From: Albidovulum litorale
Lineage (GTDB): Bacteria > Pseudomonadota > Alphaproteobacteria > Rhodobacterales > Rhodobacteraceae
NCBI RefSeq assembly: GCF_025751495.1
Contig: NZ_JAOWKZ010000001.1
Span: forward strand, 1,061,920 to 1,125,919
Direction: 5' to 3'
DNA: 64,000 bases
Both the position numbers and the translations under genes were made by a program. Below the pieces are notes generated by a model that had not been told where the DNA came from, did no database searches, and saw nothing but the letters and a program-made list of their open reading frames with translations. Positions 27,851 to 37,172 of the stretch are shown here, piece after piece (positions within the stretch are counted from its first letter, which is position 1; each line of letters starts with the position of its first letter).

Positions 27851-28411
27851 ATGTTCATCCAGACCGAATCCACGCCGAACCCCGCGACGCTGAAATTCCT
27901 GCCCGGCCAGTCCGTCCTTGGCACCGGCACGGCAGATTTCCCGCAGGCCGATACGGCAGGCAAGTCGCCTCTGGCCAAGCGCATCTTCGCGGTCGAGGGC
28001 GTGAACGGCGTCTTCCTCGGCACCGATTTCGTCACGGTTACGAAGGCCGAGTCGGTGATGTGGGACCATATCAAGCCCGCGATCCTCGGCGCGATCATGG
28101 AGCATTTCCAGTCTGGCCAGCCGGTGATCGAGGGCGAACAGGCCGAAAGCGCCCATGCCGCGCATGACGGCCCGGACGGCGAGATCGTGAAACAGATCAA
28201 GGAACTTCTCGACACCCGCGTCCGCCCTGCGGTCGCGCAGGATGGCGGCGACATCACCTTCCACGGCTTCGACCGGGGCATCGTCTACCTGCACATGCAG
28301 GGCGCCTGCGCCGGTTGCCCGTCCTCGACCCTCACGCTGAAGATGGGGATCGAGAACCTCTTGCGTCACTACATCCCCGAAGTGGTCGAGGTGCGGCCCG
28401 TTGCCGCCTGA
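27851..28411 (+). CDS. Fe-S cluster scaffold/carrier Nfu (NifU-like)
   Basis: 186 residues. The N-terminal Nfu/NifU-N domain is MFIQTESTPNPATLKFLPGQ; the C-terminal Nfu domain carries the cluster-binding Cys pair in GACAGCPSS. It delivers 4Fe-4S clusters to targets in the cytoplasm. GGAGG lies before the ATG. Its stop overlaps the tsaB start, so nfu-tsaB-rimI look like one operon. Confidence 0.94.
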   Translation: MFIQTESTPNPATLKFLPGQSVLGTGTADFPQADTAGKSPLAKRIFAVEGVNGVFLGTDFVTVTKAESVMWDHIKPAILGAIMEHFQSGQPVIEGEQAESAHAAHDGPDGEIVKQIKELLDTRVRPAVAQDGGDITFHGFDRGIVYLHMQGACAGCPSSTLTLKMGIENLLRHYIPEVVEVRPVAA

Positions 28412-29006
28412 GCCCCTGATCCTTGCCTTCGACACATCGGCCGCGCATTGCGCGGCCGCTTTGCTGTCAGGCGAATCCGTGCTCGCGGCCCGGGTCGAAG
28501 AGATGGGGCGCGGTCAGGCCGAACGGCTGATGCCGATGCTGGAAGAGATGCTCGGCGACGAAGGCCGGACATGGTCCGACGTCAGTGCCATCGGCGTCGG
28601 CACCGGCCCCGGCAACTTCACCGGCATCCGTATCTCGGTCGCCGCCGCGCGCGGGCTGGCCTTGTCGCTCAGCATCCCGGCCGTTGGCGTGTCGGGATTC
28701 GAGGCGACGGCCCCTGACCAAACAGACCCACATTGGGCGGTGATCCCCGCCCCGCGCGGCATGGTCTATGCCCAGCGCCTTGGAGCTGACACTGGACAGC
28801 CGGAGCTGCTGCCCGAGGCCGATCTGACCACGCTGGACGCCCCTATCCTGCGGCTCGACACCATCCCGGGCGACAGACATGCGACCCATATCGCCCGCGT
28901 CGCGGCCCGCCGCTGGCGCGACACGCCCGTTCGGCCCGCCCCTCTCTACATCCGTCCCGCCGATGCCGCGCCGCCGCGTGAGGCGCCACCGGTCATTCTG
29001 CCGTGA
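28401..29006 (+). CDS. tsaB: tRNA threonylcarbamoyladenosine protein TsaB
   Basis: Partner of TsaD in making t6A37 of ANN-decoding tRNAs. 201 residues. ILAFDTSAAHCAAAL, and GVGTGPGNFTGIRISVAAARGLA with the conserved GPGSFTG-like motif (Asn replaces Ser), identify it. The start is TTG at 28401 within the end of nfu, with GAGGTG about 7 bases upstream. Confidence 0.92.
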   Translation: MPPEPLILAFDTSAAHCAAALLSGESVLAARVEEMGRGQAERLMPMLEEMLGDEGRTWSDVSAIGVGTGPGNFTGIRISVAAARGLALSLSIPAVGVSGFEATAPDQTDPHWAVIPAPRGMVYAQRLGADTGQPELLPEADLTTLDAPILRLDTIPGDRHATHIARVAARRWRDTPVRPAPLYIRPADAAPPREAPPVILP

Positions 29007-29440
29007 CCATCTCACCGGAAGAACTGGCCGCGATCCACGCCGCCGCCTTCACAACGCCCCGGCCATGGAACGCGGCAGAGATCGCCGACCTCCTCTCAGG
29101 GCCGGGGGCTTTCCTCATCGCCGAACCGGACGGGTTCCTCATCGGCCGCGTCATCGCCGACGAAGCTGAACTGCTGACAGTTGCTGTGCGGCCCGAAGCC
29201 CGGGGCCGTGGCCTTGGCGCCGGACTTGTCGCCACCTTCCTCCGCGAAGCCCGCGCGCGCGGTGCCACGACGGCCTTTCTCGAAGTTGCCGCCGACAACC
29301 ACGCGGCCAATGCGCTCTATGCCAGCGCCGGATTCGCCGAGACCGGGCGCAGGCCCGGTTACTACGTCAAACCCGACGGAAAAAAGACCGACGCGCTCAT
29401 CCTCGCCCGGCCCCTACCTCCGACACCGGAGAATTCCTGA
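29003..29440 (+). CDS. rimI: GNAT acetyltransferase, RimI-like
   Basis: 145 residues. The acetyl-CoA loop is in LTVAVRPEARGRGLGAGLV; AADNHAANALYASAGFAETGRRPGYY is the typical RimI C-terminal motif. RimI acetylates the N-terminal Ala of ribosomal protein S18; the tsaB-rimI order supports this. The GTG start overlaps the tsaB stop by four bases. Another GNAT function cannot be excluded. Confidence 0.85.
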   Translation: MTISPEELAAIHAAAFTTPRPWNAAEIADLLSGPGAFLIAEPDGFLIGRVIADEAELLTVAVRPEARGRGLGAGLVATFLREARARGATTAFLEVAADNHAANALYASAGFAETGRRPGYYVKPDGKKTDALILARPLPPTPENS

Positions 29441-29480
29441 CCAAAAGGTCAAACCGACCCTTCGTCACTCCAAATAGCTA

Positions 29481-29509
29481 TTGACCGCCCCCCACGCATC
29501 CGCCCTAAT
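29481..29509 (+). promoter_or_regulatory. Predicted sigma-70 promoter of the BMP transporter operon
   Basis: TTGACC (29481-29486) and CCTAAT (29504-29509) are spaced 17 bases, 75 bases before the substrate-binding protein start. Both hexamers are near consensus. Confidence 0.5.
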
Positions 29510-29583
29510 CGGACGCAATCCGCGCGACAGGCCGATTTGGGCCCACAGGATGCGGATACGCATAACCAAACTGGGAGCGACCC

Positions 29584-30576
29584 ATGACCCTCATGAAGAC
29601 ATTCCTCGGCGCGGCCGCAACGCTCGCGCTTTCGGCCGGCTTCGCGGCTGCCGATCCCGCCATTATTTTCGACCTCGGCGGCAAGTTCGACAAGTCGTTC
29701 AACGAGGCCGCCTATAACGGCGCCGAGCGCTGGAAGGCCGAAACCGGCGGCACCTACAAGGAACTGGAAATGCAGTCCGAGGCGCAGCGCGAACAGGCGC
29801 TCCGCCGACTGGCCGAGTCGGGCGCCAACCCTGTCGTCATGACCGGCTTCGCCTTCGGCGACGTTCTGGGCCAGGTCGCCCCCGACTTCCCGGACACCAA
29901 GTTCGTGATCATCGACGTCGACTGGCTCGACTTCCCGAACGTGCGCCAGATCAGCTTTGCCGAGCATGAGGGCAGCTATCTGGTCGGCATGATGGCGGCG
30001 ATGGCGTCGAAAACCGGCACGGTCGGCTTCATCGGTGGCATGGATGTTCCGCTGATCCGCAAATTCGCCTGCGGCTATGTGCAGGGCGTCAAGGCCGCAA
30101 ACCCGGATGCGACGATCATCCAGAACATGACCGGTTCGACCCCGGCCGCATGGAACGACCCGGTGAAGGGCGGCGAAATCGCCAAGGCCCAGAAATCGCA
30201 GGGCGCGGACGTGATCTATGCTGCGGCGGGCGGCACCGGCATTGGCGTGCTTCAGGCCGCCGCTGATGAGGGCATCCTCTCGATCGGTGTCGATTCGAAC
30301 CAGAACCACCTGCATCCAGGTCAGGTTCTGACCTCGATGCTGAAGCGCGTCGACAACGCCGTTTACGAGGCGTTCAAGGCAGGCACCGAAATCGAAGGCG
30401 GCGTGCAGGTCATGGACCTCGCCTCGGGTGGCGTCGGTTATGCGCTCGACGACAACAACGCCGCACTGGTATCGGACGAGATGAAGACCGCTGTCGATGA
30501 CGCCGCCGCCAAGATCACCTCGGGTGAGATCGCGGTGCACGACTACATGACCGACGACAGCTGCCCGGTTAACTGA
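29584..30576 (+). CDS. BMP-family ABC transporter substrate-binding protein
   Basis: 330 residues. A signal peptide (about 1-23, cleavage near FAAAD) leads into the Med/PnrA/BMP fold: FDLGGKFDKSFNEAAYNGAE, FIGGMDVPLIRKFACGYVQG and DVIYAAAGGTGIGVLQAA. It captures nucleosides or related ligands in the periplasm. It is the first gene of a four-gene importer. Lack of a lipobox is normal for Gram-negative members. Confidence 0.92.
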   Translation: MTLMKTFLGAAATLALSAGFAAADPAIIFDLGGKFDKSFNEAAYNGAERWKAETGGTYKELEMQSEAQREQALRRLAESGANPVVMTGFAFGDVLGQVAPDFPDTKFVIIDVDWLDFPNVRQISFAEHEGSYLVGMMAAMASKTGTVGFIGGMDVPLIRKFACGYVQGVKAANPDATIIQNMTGSTPAAWNDPVKGGEIAKAQKSQGADVIYAAAGGTGIGVLQAAADEGILSIGVDSNQNHLHPGQVLTSMLKRVDNAVYEAFKAGTEIEGGVQVMDLASGGVGYALDDNNAALVSDEMKTAVDDAAAKITSGEIAVHDYMTDDSCPVN

Positions 30577-30584
30577 GCAGCATC

Positions 30585-32162
30585 ATGACGGGGGACACGG
30601 GAAAGGAGCGGCAGGCCACTGCCGCTCCGGCCATCGAGCTTCGCGGGATATCGAAAGCCTTTGGCCCGGTTCAGGCCAACAAGGACATCTCGATCAGCGT
30701 TGCCAAGGGCACGATCCACGGGATCATCGGCGAAAACGGCGCGGGCAAGTCCACGCTGATGTCGATCCTCTATGGCTTCTACAAGGCCGATTCAGGTCAG
30801 ATCCTGATCAACGGCACCCCCACCGCCATACCCGACAGCCAGGCCGCGATCCGCGCCGGCATCGGAATGGTCTTCCAGCATTTCAAGCTGGTGCAGAATT
30901 TCTCGGTGCTGGAAAATGTCATTCTCGGCGCCGAAGACGGCGCACTGCTGCGCCCCTCGCTCGCCAAGGCCCGCAAGGTGCTGGGCGAACTGGCCGAGGA
31001 ATATGAACTCGATGTCGACCCCGACGAACTGATCGAGGAATTGAGCGTCGGCCACCAGCAGCGGGTGGAAATCCTCAAGGCACTTTACCGCCACGCCGAT
31101 ATCCTGATCCTTGATGAGCCTACGGGCGTACTGACCCCCGCCGAGGCCGACCACCTCTTCCGCATCCTCTCCAATCTCAGGGAACAGGGCAAGACGATCA
31201 TCCTGATCACCCACAAGCTGCGCGAGATCATGGAGATTACCGATACGGTCAGTGTCATGCGGCGGGGCGAGATGACGGCGACGGTCAAGACCGCCGATAC
31301 CAGCCCCGAGGAACTGGCCGAACTGATGGTCGGGCGCAAGGTCTTGCTCGATGTCGCCAAGACACCGGCCCAGCCCGGCAAGGTCGTGCTGGAGGTCGAG
31401 AACCTTCGTGTTGTGGATGAAGACAAGGTCGAACGGCTGAAGGGAATCTCGCTTCAGATCCGCGCCGGCGAAATTCTCGGCATCGCGGGCGTCGCGGGCA
31501 ACGGCCAGTCGGAACTTCTGGCCGTGCTCGGCGGGATCGCCCACGGCACCGGCACGATCCGGCTGAATGGCGATCAGATCGACCTGACGGGCCAGCATTC
31601 CGACGGCCAGTCACGCCGCGCGCGCGGCATCGCCCATGTGCCCGAGGACCGCCAGCATCTCGGCATGATCATGGATTTCTCGGCCTGGGAAAACACCGCC
31701 TTCGGCTATCACCACGACCCGGCCTATCAGAAGAATGGCTGGCTGATGGACAATGCCGCCATCCTTGAGGACACCAAGGGCAAGATGGAACGTTTCGACG
31801 TCCGCCCGCCGATCCCGACGCTTTCGGCCAAGAGCTTCTCGGGCGGCAACCAGCAAAAGATCATCCTCGCGCGCGAGATCGAGCGGAACCCCGATCTTCT
31901 TCTGGTCGGCCAGCCCACGCGCGGCGTCGATATTGGCGCGATCGAGTTCATCCACAAGCGCATCGTCGAGCTGCGCGACGCGGGCAAGGCGGTTCTGCTG
32001 GTCAGCGTCGAACTCGATGAAATCATGAGCCTTTCTGACCGCATCGCGGTGATGTTCGACGGCAAGATCATGGGTGAACGCCTGCCAGATGAGACCGATG
32101 AACGCGAGCTTGGCCTTCTGATGGCCGGGATAACCAACGGCAAAACCGGGGAGGCCGCGTGA
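30585..32162 (+). CDS. ABC transporter ATP-binding protein (two ATPase domains)
   Basis: 525 residues, two fused ABC modules as in nucleoside (NupA/YufO) and ribose importers. The first has GENGAGKST (Walker A) and LSVGHQQRVEILKAL with LDEPTGVLTP. The second has GVAGNGQSE, a degenerate Walker A, with FSGGNQQKIILAREI. The degenerate second site is a feature of this class. It starts 8 bases after the binding-protein stop. Confidence 0.94.
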   Translation: MTGDTGKERQATAAPAIELRGISKAFGPVQANKDISISVAKGTIHGIIGENGAGKSTLMSILYGFYKADSGQILINGTPTAIPDSQAAIRAGIGMVFQHFKLVQNFSVLENVILGAEDGALLRPSLAKARKVLGELAEEYELDVDPDELIEELSVGHQQRVEILKALYRHADILILDEPTGVLTPAEADHLFRILSNLREQGKTIILITHKLREIMEITDTVSVMRRGEMTATVKTADTSPEELAELMVGRKVLLDVAKTPAQPGKVVLEVENLRVVDEDKVERLKGISLQIRAGEILGIAGVAGNGQSELLAVLGGIAHGTGTIRLNGDQIDLTGQHSDGQSRRARGIAHVPEDRQHLGMIMDFSAWENTAFGYHHDPAYQKNGWLMDNAAILEDTKGKMERFDVRPPIPTLSAKSFSGGNQQKIILAREIERNPDLLLVGQPTRGVDIGAIEFIHKRIVELRDAGKAVLLVSVELDEIMSLSDRIAVMFDGKIMGERLPDETDERELGLLMAGITNGKTGEAA

Positions 32163-33253
32163 TGACCAGACTTCCGCGCTGGGCCGATGTGGTCCTCGTC
32201 CCGCTCATCAGCCTGCTTCTGGCGGGCATTATCTCGGCCCTCGTCATCCTTGCCATCGGTCAAAGCCCGATGGAGGCGCTGCGCACCATGGTGACGGGTG
32301 CCTTGGGCTCGGCCTACGGCTGGGGCTACACACTTTATTACGCCACAAGCTTCATGTTCACCGGCCTAGCGGTGACGGTCGCCTTCCATGCCTCGCTCTT
32401 CAATATCGGCGGCGAGGGGCAGGCCCAGATCGGCGGTCTTGGCGTTGCGCTGGCCTGCCTTTTTATCCCCTGGCCGCACTGGACGCTGGCGCTGCCCGGC
32501 GCGATGATAGCGGGCGCGCTGTTCGGCGCTGCCTGGGCGGCGATACCCGCCTATCTTCAGGCCAAGCGCGGCAGCCATGTCGTGATCACCACGATCATGT
32601 TCAACTACATCGCAGCGGCCCTGATCATCTACATGCTGGTTTCCGTGCTGAAACCCGCGGGCCAGATGGACCCGGCCACGGCGCGGTTTCCGGCAACGAC
32701 GAACCTGCCGACGCTGCATGAAATCCCGGGGCTGAGTGTCCTTTTCGACAAACAGATCCCGGCCAATGTCACGCTCTTCGTGGCGCTCATTGCCTGCTGG
32801 CTGGTCTGGCTTCTCCTGTGGCGCACGCGCCTCGGCTACGAAATCCGCGCCTTCGGCAAATCCGAACCGGCAGCACTTTACGCGGGCATCTCGCCCGTCC
32901 GGGTGACAATGATCGCCATGCTGATTTCGGGCGCATTGGCGGGGCTCATGTCGATAAACAACGTCATGGGCGAAAGCGAACGGCTGTTGCAGAACTCGAC
33001 CGAAGGTGCGGGATTCATCGGCATCGCGGTTGCGCTGATGGGGCGGAACCACCCGATTGGCGTTTTCCTTGCCGCGATCCTCTTCGGGTTCCTCTTTCAG
33101 GGTGGGGCAGAACTCGGGCTCTGGACCTCGATCCCGATCGAACTCAGGACCGTCGTTCAGGGCCTCGTGATCCTCTTTACGGGCGCGCTCGACCACATGG
33201 TCCGCATGCTGCTCGGGCTCTTCTTCAGCCCCCGCAGAACACAGGTGGCGTGA
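32162..33253 (+). CDS. Nucleoside-type ABC transporter permease
   Basis: About 363 residues, BPD_transp_2 family, with 8-9 membrane helices and the FNIGGEGQAQIGGLGVALA cytoplasmic loop typical of NupB/YufP-like permeases. Start ATG 32162 (GGAGG 7 bases upstream) is preferred to GTG 32159. It overlaps the ATPase gene. Confidence 0.92.
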   Translation: MTRLPRWADVVLVPLISLLLAGIISALVILAIGQSPMEALRTMVTGALGSAYGWGYTLYYATSFMFTGLAVTVAFHASLFNIGGEGQAQIGGLGVALACLFIPWPHWTLALPGAMIAGALFGAAWAAIPAYLQAKRGSHVVITTIMFNYIAAALIIYMLVSVLKPAGQMDPATARFPATTNLPTLHEIPGLSVLFDKQIPANVTLFVALIACWLVWLLLWRTRLGYEIRAFGKSEPAALYAGISPVRVTMIAMLISGALAGLMSINNVMGESERLLQNSTEGAGFIGIAVALMGRNHPIGVFLAAILFGFLFQGGAELGLWTSIPIELRTVVQGLVILFTGALDHMVRMLLGLFFSPRRTQVA

Positions 33254-34221
33254 TGGATTTCGCAACGCTCATCCAGATCCTCGACTCCACCATGCGGCTC
33301 GCGACGCCGCTGCTTCTGGCCTGCCTTGCCGGGCTCTATTCCGAACGCTCAGGCATCTTCGACATCGGGCTTGAGGGCAAGATGCTGATGGCGGCGATGT
33401 GCACCGGCGCGGTCGCTGCCCTGACCGGCTCGGTCTGGATCGGGCTTCTGGCCGGGATCGCCGGGTCGATGATCTTCGCGCTGATCCACGGCATCGCCTC
33501 GATCACCTTCCGGGGCAACCAGCTGATCTCGGGCGTGGCGCTGAACTTCGTGGCCTCGGGCATCACCGTGCTCATCGCCCAGTCGCTGTTCCGGCAGGGC
33601 GGACGCACGCCGCCGCTCTCCGGCCCCGCCCGCTTCAACCCGATCGAGCTACCCTTTGCCGAAGCGCTTTCCGGCGTCCCGATCCTCGGCCCCTTCTATG
33701 CCGAGGTCATCTCGGGCCACGGCGCGCTTGTCTATATTGCGCTCCTCTGCGTACCGCTGACATGGTGGGTACTCTACCGGTCGCGCTTCGGGCTGCGCCT
33801 GCGGGCCGTCGGCGAAAATCCCGCCTCGGTCGATACGGCGGGCATCTCGGTCGTGCGGCTGCGCTACACCGCCGTGATCATCACCGGCGTCCTTTGCGGC
33901 CTTGCGGGCGCCTATATGGCCGCTGGCCTGCAAACCGGTTTCGGCAAGGAAATGACCGCAGGCCGCGGCTATATCGCGCTCGCCGCGCTGATCTTCGCCA
34001 AGTGGCGGCCCTGGTACGCGCTGATGGCCACGCTTCTCTTCGGTTTCTTCCAGGCGCTGGCGCTCAGGCCCGACGTGATCAAGGGCACGCTTGGCTTCGA
34101 CGTACCCGTCCCCGCCCTTGATGCGCTGCCCTATATCTTGACGGTCATCGTGCTTGCGGGCTTTGTCGGACGGGCCATTCCGCCACGCGCCGGCGGAGAG
34201 CCCTATGTTAAGGAACGCTGA
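33253..34221 (+). CDS. Nucleoside-type ABC transporter permease (second)
   Basis: 322 residues from ATG at 33253, overlapping the previous stop as TGATG. The helices and the GIFDIGLEGKMLMAAMCTGAVAA segment match NupC/YufQ-like partners. Together the four genes encode a full importer; the substrate is inferred by family as nucleosides and not shown. Confidence 0.92.
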   Translation: MDFATLIQILDSTMRLATPLLLACLAGLYSERSGIFDIGLEGKMLMAAMCTGAVAALTGSVWIGLLAGIAGSMIFALIHGIASITFRGNQLISGVALNFVASGITVLIAQSLFRQGGRTPPLSGPARFNPIELPFAEALSGVPILGPFYAEVISGHGALVYIALLCVPLTWWVLYRSRFGLRLRAVGENPASVDTAGISVVRLRYTAVIITGVLCGLAGAYMAAGLQTGFGKEMTAGRGYIALAALIFAKWRPWYALMATLLFGFFQALALRPDVIKGTLGFDVPVPALDALPYILTVIVLAGFVGRAIPPRAGGEPYVKER

Positions 34222-34348
34222 ACAGGATATTTGGCCTTATGCGGATTTTGCAACTGGCCTAAAGACAAGCGTCGCAACGGTTTGACACCGGCCCCACATG
34301 GGGGCATGAGTGGTCAAGGGTTCTTTTGCCGTTCGGTACCGCGTTCTA

Positions 34349-35266
34349 ATGCAGATTTACCTCCCCATCGCCGAGGTTTCGGTCAACGCGTTCCTGCTTT
34401 TGGGGCTGGGCGGTATCGTCGGCATGCTTTCGGGCATGTTCGGGGTGGGTGGCGGCTTCCTCATGACCCCACTTCTCTTCTTCATCGGCATCCCGCCAGC
34501 AGTTGCTGTCGCAACCGAGGCGAACCAGATCGTCGCCTCCTCCTTCTCAGGCGTCCTCGCGCATCTCAAACGCAAGACGGTCGATCTCAGGATGGGGACG
34601 GTTCTACTGATCGGCGGCCTGATCGGCGCGGCACTTGGCGTCCAGCTTTTCAACTTCCTGAAAAGCCTCGGACAGGTCGATCTGCTGGTCAAGCTCTGCT
34701 ACGTCGTGTTCCTCGGCATCATCGGCGGGCTAATGTTCATCGAAAGCCTGCGCGCGATCCGGCGGGCGAAGAAGACCGGCGCCGTGCCCACGCGCAAGAA
34801 GCACAACTGGGTCCACAACCTGCCCTTCAAGATGAAGTTCCGCACCTCGGGGCTTTATATCTCGGTCATCCCGCCATTGCTCGTCGGTGTGCTGGTCGGC
34901 ATCCTTGCCGCCATCATGGGCGTTGGCGGCGGGTTCATCATGGTGCCCGCGATGATCTATCTGCTGGGCATGCCCACGAAAGTCGTCGTCGGCACGTCGC
35001 TTTTCCAGATCATCTTCGTCACCGCCTTCACCACGCTTCTACATGCCACTACGAACTTCACCGTAGATATGCCACTCGCGGTGCTTCTCCTGATCGGAGG
35101 CGTGATCGGCGCCCAGTTCGGCGCGATGATCGGCACGCGGCTGAAGGCTGAACAGTTGCGCATCCTCCTCGCCATGATGGTCCTCGCGGTCTGCCTGAAA
35201 CTGGCGCTCGATCTTCTGATCATGCCTTCAGAACTTTATTCCATCGGCCCGGCGGGGCACGGATGA
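34349..35266 (+). CDS. TauE/SafE-family sulfite/anion exporter
   Basis: 305 residues, about 8 helices. Two DUF81 repeats are marked by GMLSGMFGVGGGFLMTPLLFF and GILAAIMGVGGGFIMVPAMIYL. Start ATG 34349 (MQIYLPIAEV) is chosen as the usual family start; an in-frame GTG at 34310 adds 13 residues. A TTGACA hexamer at 34282 lies upstream with only a weak -10. It overlaps the TIGR02186 gene by four bases. Confidence 0.88.
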   Translation: MQIYLPIAEVSVNAFLLLGLGGIVGMLSGMFGVGGGFLMTPLLFFIGIPPAVAVATEANQIVASSFSGVLAHLKRKTVDLRMGTVLLIGGLIGAALGVQLFNFLKSLGQVDLLVKLCYVVFLGIIGGLMFIESLRAIRRAKKTGAVPTRKKHNWVHNLPFKMKFRTSGLYISVIPPLLVGVLVGILAAIMGVGGGFIMVPAMIYLLGMPTKVVVGTSLFQIIFVTAFTTLLHATTNFTVDMPLAVLLLIGGVIGAQFGAMIGTRLKAEQLRILLAMMVLAVCLKLALDLLIMPSELYSIGPAGHG

Positions 35267-36033
35267 TGGGGCGCCTTCTCACTCTTGCGGTGTTTCTGAC
35301 CGCGCTGGCCCTGCCAGCCGCGGCGCAGGAAGAAATCGTCGCCGATCTTAGCCAGCGGCAGGTTCCGATCACCGCCGATTTCGACGGATCGGAACTGATC
35401 CTCTATGGCGCGGTCAAGCGCGAAACCCCGATTTCGATCACCGAACCCCTGTCGGTGATCATCACCGTCGCGGGCCCGTCGAAACCGGTCACCGTTCGGC
35501 GCAAGGAAAAGGTGGCAGGCATCTGGATCAACACCGACGCGGTGGAGATCGACAGCGCCCCGTCCTTCTACGCCATCGCCACCTCCCGCCCCCTGAACCA
35601 GATCCTCTCGGATACCGAGGATCTGCGTTACAAGATCTCCATCCCTCGCGCGATCCGCTCCGTCGGCGCGCCGCAAACGGTCATGGATTCGCATGCGTTC
35701 ACCGACGCCCTGATGCGCATCAAGGCGGCAAACGGCAGCTATCAGGCGAGGCCCAGCACCGTCGCCTTCTTTGACCAGACGCTTTTCAAGACCGCCGTCA
35801 CACTGCCCGCGAACCTGACCGAGGGGACCTACAAGGTCACGCTCTACCTGACCCGCGACCGGCAGGTGGTCACCAGCTATACGACCAATCTTGCCGTGCA
35901 GAAGGTCGGGCTGGAACGCTTCCTTTACCGTCTCGCCCATGACCGGCCGCTGGTCTACGGACTCCTGTCGATCTTCATCGCCATCGCCGCGGGCTGGGGT
36001 GCTTCGGCGATCTTCCGGTACTTCAAAGGCTGA
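35263..36033 (+). CDS. TIGR02186-family membrane-anchored protein
   Basis: 256 residues. A signal peptide lies at about 1-21 (LALPAAAQ), then a large periplasmic beta-rich domain (IVADLSQRQVPITADFDGSELILYG), and one C-terminal membrane helix (PLVYGLLSIFIAIAAGWGASAIF). Function is unknown. The gene is translationally coupled (ATGA) to the TauE/SafE exporter, so the two likely act together. Confidence 0.87.
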   Translation: MMGRLLTLAVFLTALALPAAAQEEIVADLSQRQVPITADFDGSELILYGAVKRETPISITEPLSVIITVAGPSKPVTVRRKEKVAGIWINTDAVEIDSAPSFYAIATSRPLNQILSDTEDLRYKISIPRAIRSVGAPQTVMDSHAFTDALMRIKAANGSYQARPSTVAFFDQTLFKTAVTLPANLTEGTYKVTLYLTRDRQVVTSYTTNLAVQKVGLERFLYRLAHDRPLVYGLLSIFIAIAAGWGASAIFRYFKG

Positions 36034-36042
36034 TCCGACGGG

Positions 36043-36780
36043 TTAACCGCGCCCGACAAAAGGCATGTTGGTCGCCATCACCGTGACCGACAGCATATTG
36101 GCGCCGGGCGGCAGGGTCGCCATCGACCACACGGTTCCCGCCACATCTGCCACATCCATCATCGGCTCGGCCCGGATGCTGCCATCGGCCTGCGGCACGC
36201 CTGTCGCGATCTTCGCCGCCAGTTCGGTGTGGGCATTGCCGATATCGATTTGGCCGCAGGCAATGCCAAAGGGGCGGCCATCGAGCGCCAGCGTCTTCGT
36301 CAGCCCGGTGATCGCGTGTTTCGTCGTCGTGTAACACACGGACCCTGGGCGCGGCGCATGGGCTGAGATGGACCCGTTGTTGATGATCCGCCCACCCTGC
36401 GGGTTCTGCGCCCGCATCTGGCGAAAGGCCGCGCGGGCAGCGTGGAACATGCCGGTCAGGTTCACGGCCAGCATGTCGGTCCAGTCGGAAAGCGGAATCT
36501 CGTCAATCAGTCCGCCCGGCCGCATGATGCCCGCGTTGTTGAACAGCACATCGACCCGGCCAAAGCGCGTGACCGCCGCAGCAAATGCCCCATCGACCGC
36601 AGTTGCATCGGCCACATCGCAGGCCAGTGGCTGGGCGCTGTCATGGCCTTCGGCGATTTCCTCCAGCACATCCCCCCGCCGCGCGATCATCGCGACGTTC
36701 CAGCCCCCCGCGAGGAACCGTTCGGCCACTGCCCGCCCGATCCCGGCCGAGGCACCGGTGACGACGATTGTGCCCGCCAC
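36043..36780 (-). CDS. Short-chain dehydrogenase/reductase
   Basis: 245 residues of classical SDR. TGASAGIG is the cofactor loop. NNAG is present (LFNNAGIMRPG). The catalytic Ser is in IINNGSISAHAP, and YTTTKHA gives the Tyr-x3-Lys pair. GMFHAARAAF and the PFGIACGQIDIGNAHTEL segment follow. Substrate unknown. It is one base downstream of the Lrp-domain gene on the same strand. Confidence 0.88.
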   Translation of the reverse strand: MAGTIVVTGASAGIGRAVAERFLAGGWNVAMIARRGDVLEEIAEGHDSAQPLACDVADATAVDGAFAAAVTRFGRVDVLFNNAGIMRPGGLIDEIPLSDWTDMLAVNLTGMFHAARAAFRQMRAQNPQGGRIINNGSISAHAPRPGSVCYTTTKHAITGLTKTLALDGRPFGIACGQIDIGNAHTELAAKIATGVPQADGSIRAEPMMDVADVAGTVWSMATLPPGANMLSVTVMATNMPFVGRG

Positions 36781-36781
36781 C

Positions 36782-37018
36782 TCAGAACGCCTTGAACGTC
36801 ATCGTCGTCAGCGTCCGGCTGATACCGGGAATATCAAAAAGCTTCTCGTTCAGCCAATGGCCCACATCCTCATCCTCGGGGATATATACCTTGGCCATCA
36901 GGTCATAATCGCCCGAGGTCGAATAAAGCTCCGAGACAACCTCGCGGTCATAGATCGCATCGGCGACGGCATAGGTCTGACCGGGATGGCAACGAAACTG
37001 GACGAAGACGCAGCGCAT
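36782..37018 (-). CDS. Stand-alone Lrp/AsnC ligand-binding (RAM) domain protein
   Basis: 78 residues from ATG at 37018 with AGAGAGGTG upstream. The whole chain is an Lrp-type RAM domain (MRCVFVQFRCHPGQTYAVADAI, SELYSTSGDYDLMAKVYI) without the DNA-binding half. Stand-alone RAM proteins are known and may bind amino acids or modulate full Lrp proteins. The one-base gap to the SDR gene points to co-expression. Confidence 0.85.
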   Translation of the reverse strand: MRCVFVQFRCHPGQTYAVADAIYDREVVSELYSTSGDYDLMAKVYIPEDEDVGHWLNEKLFDIPGISRTLTTMTFKAF

Positions 37019-37172
37019 GGATTCACCTCTCTTTGCCCGCGACAGTAGCGGCAGTGAAACCCGATGGGAAGCAGGGCCGGGCGCCCCGATCACGCAGATA
37101 TGTCACGCCTGACACCAAATGTTTACGGGCGCCGCCATAGTCTGGAATAGCCGCGCCTGATAGACTTCCGCC

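Noticed and set aside
34282-34310. TTGACA as promoter of the TauE/SafE gene
   Set aside because: The -35 is perfect but the -10 at 17 bases (CATGAG) is poor; not firm enough to list as a promoter.
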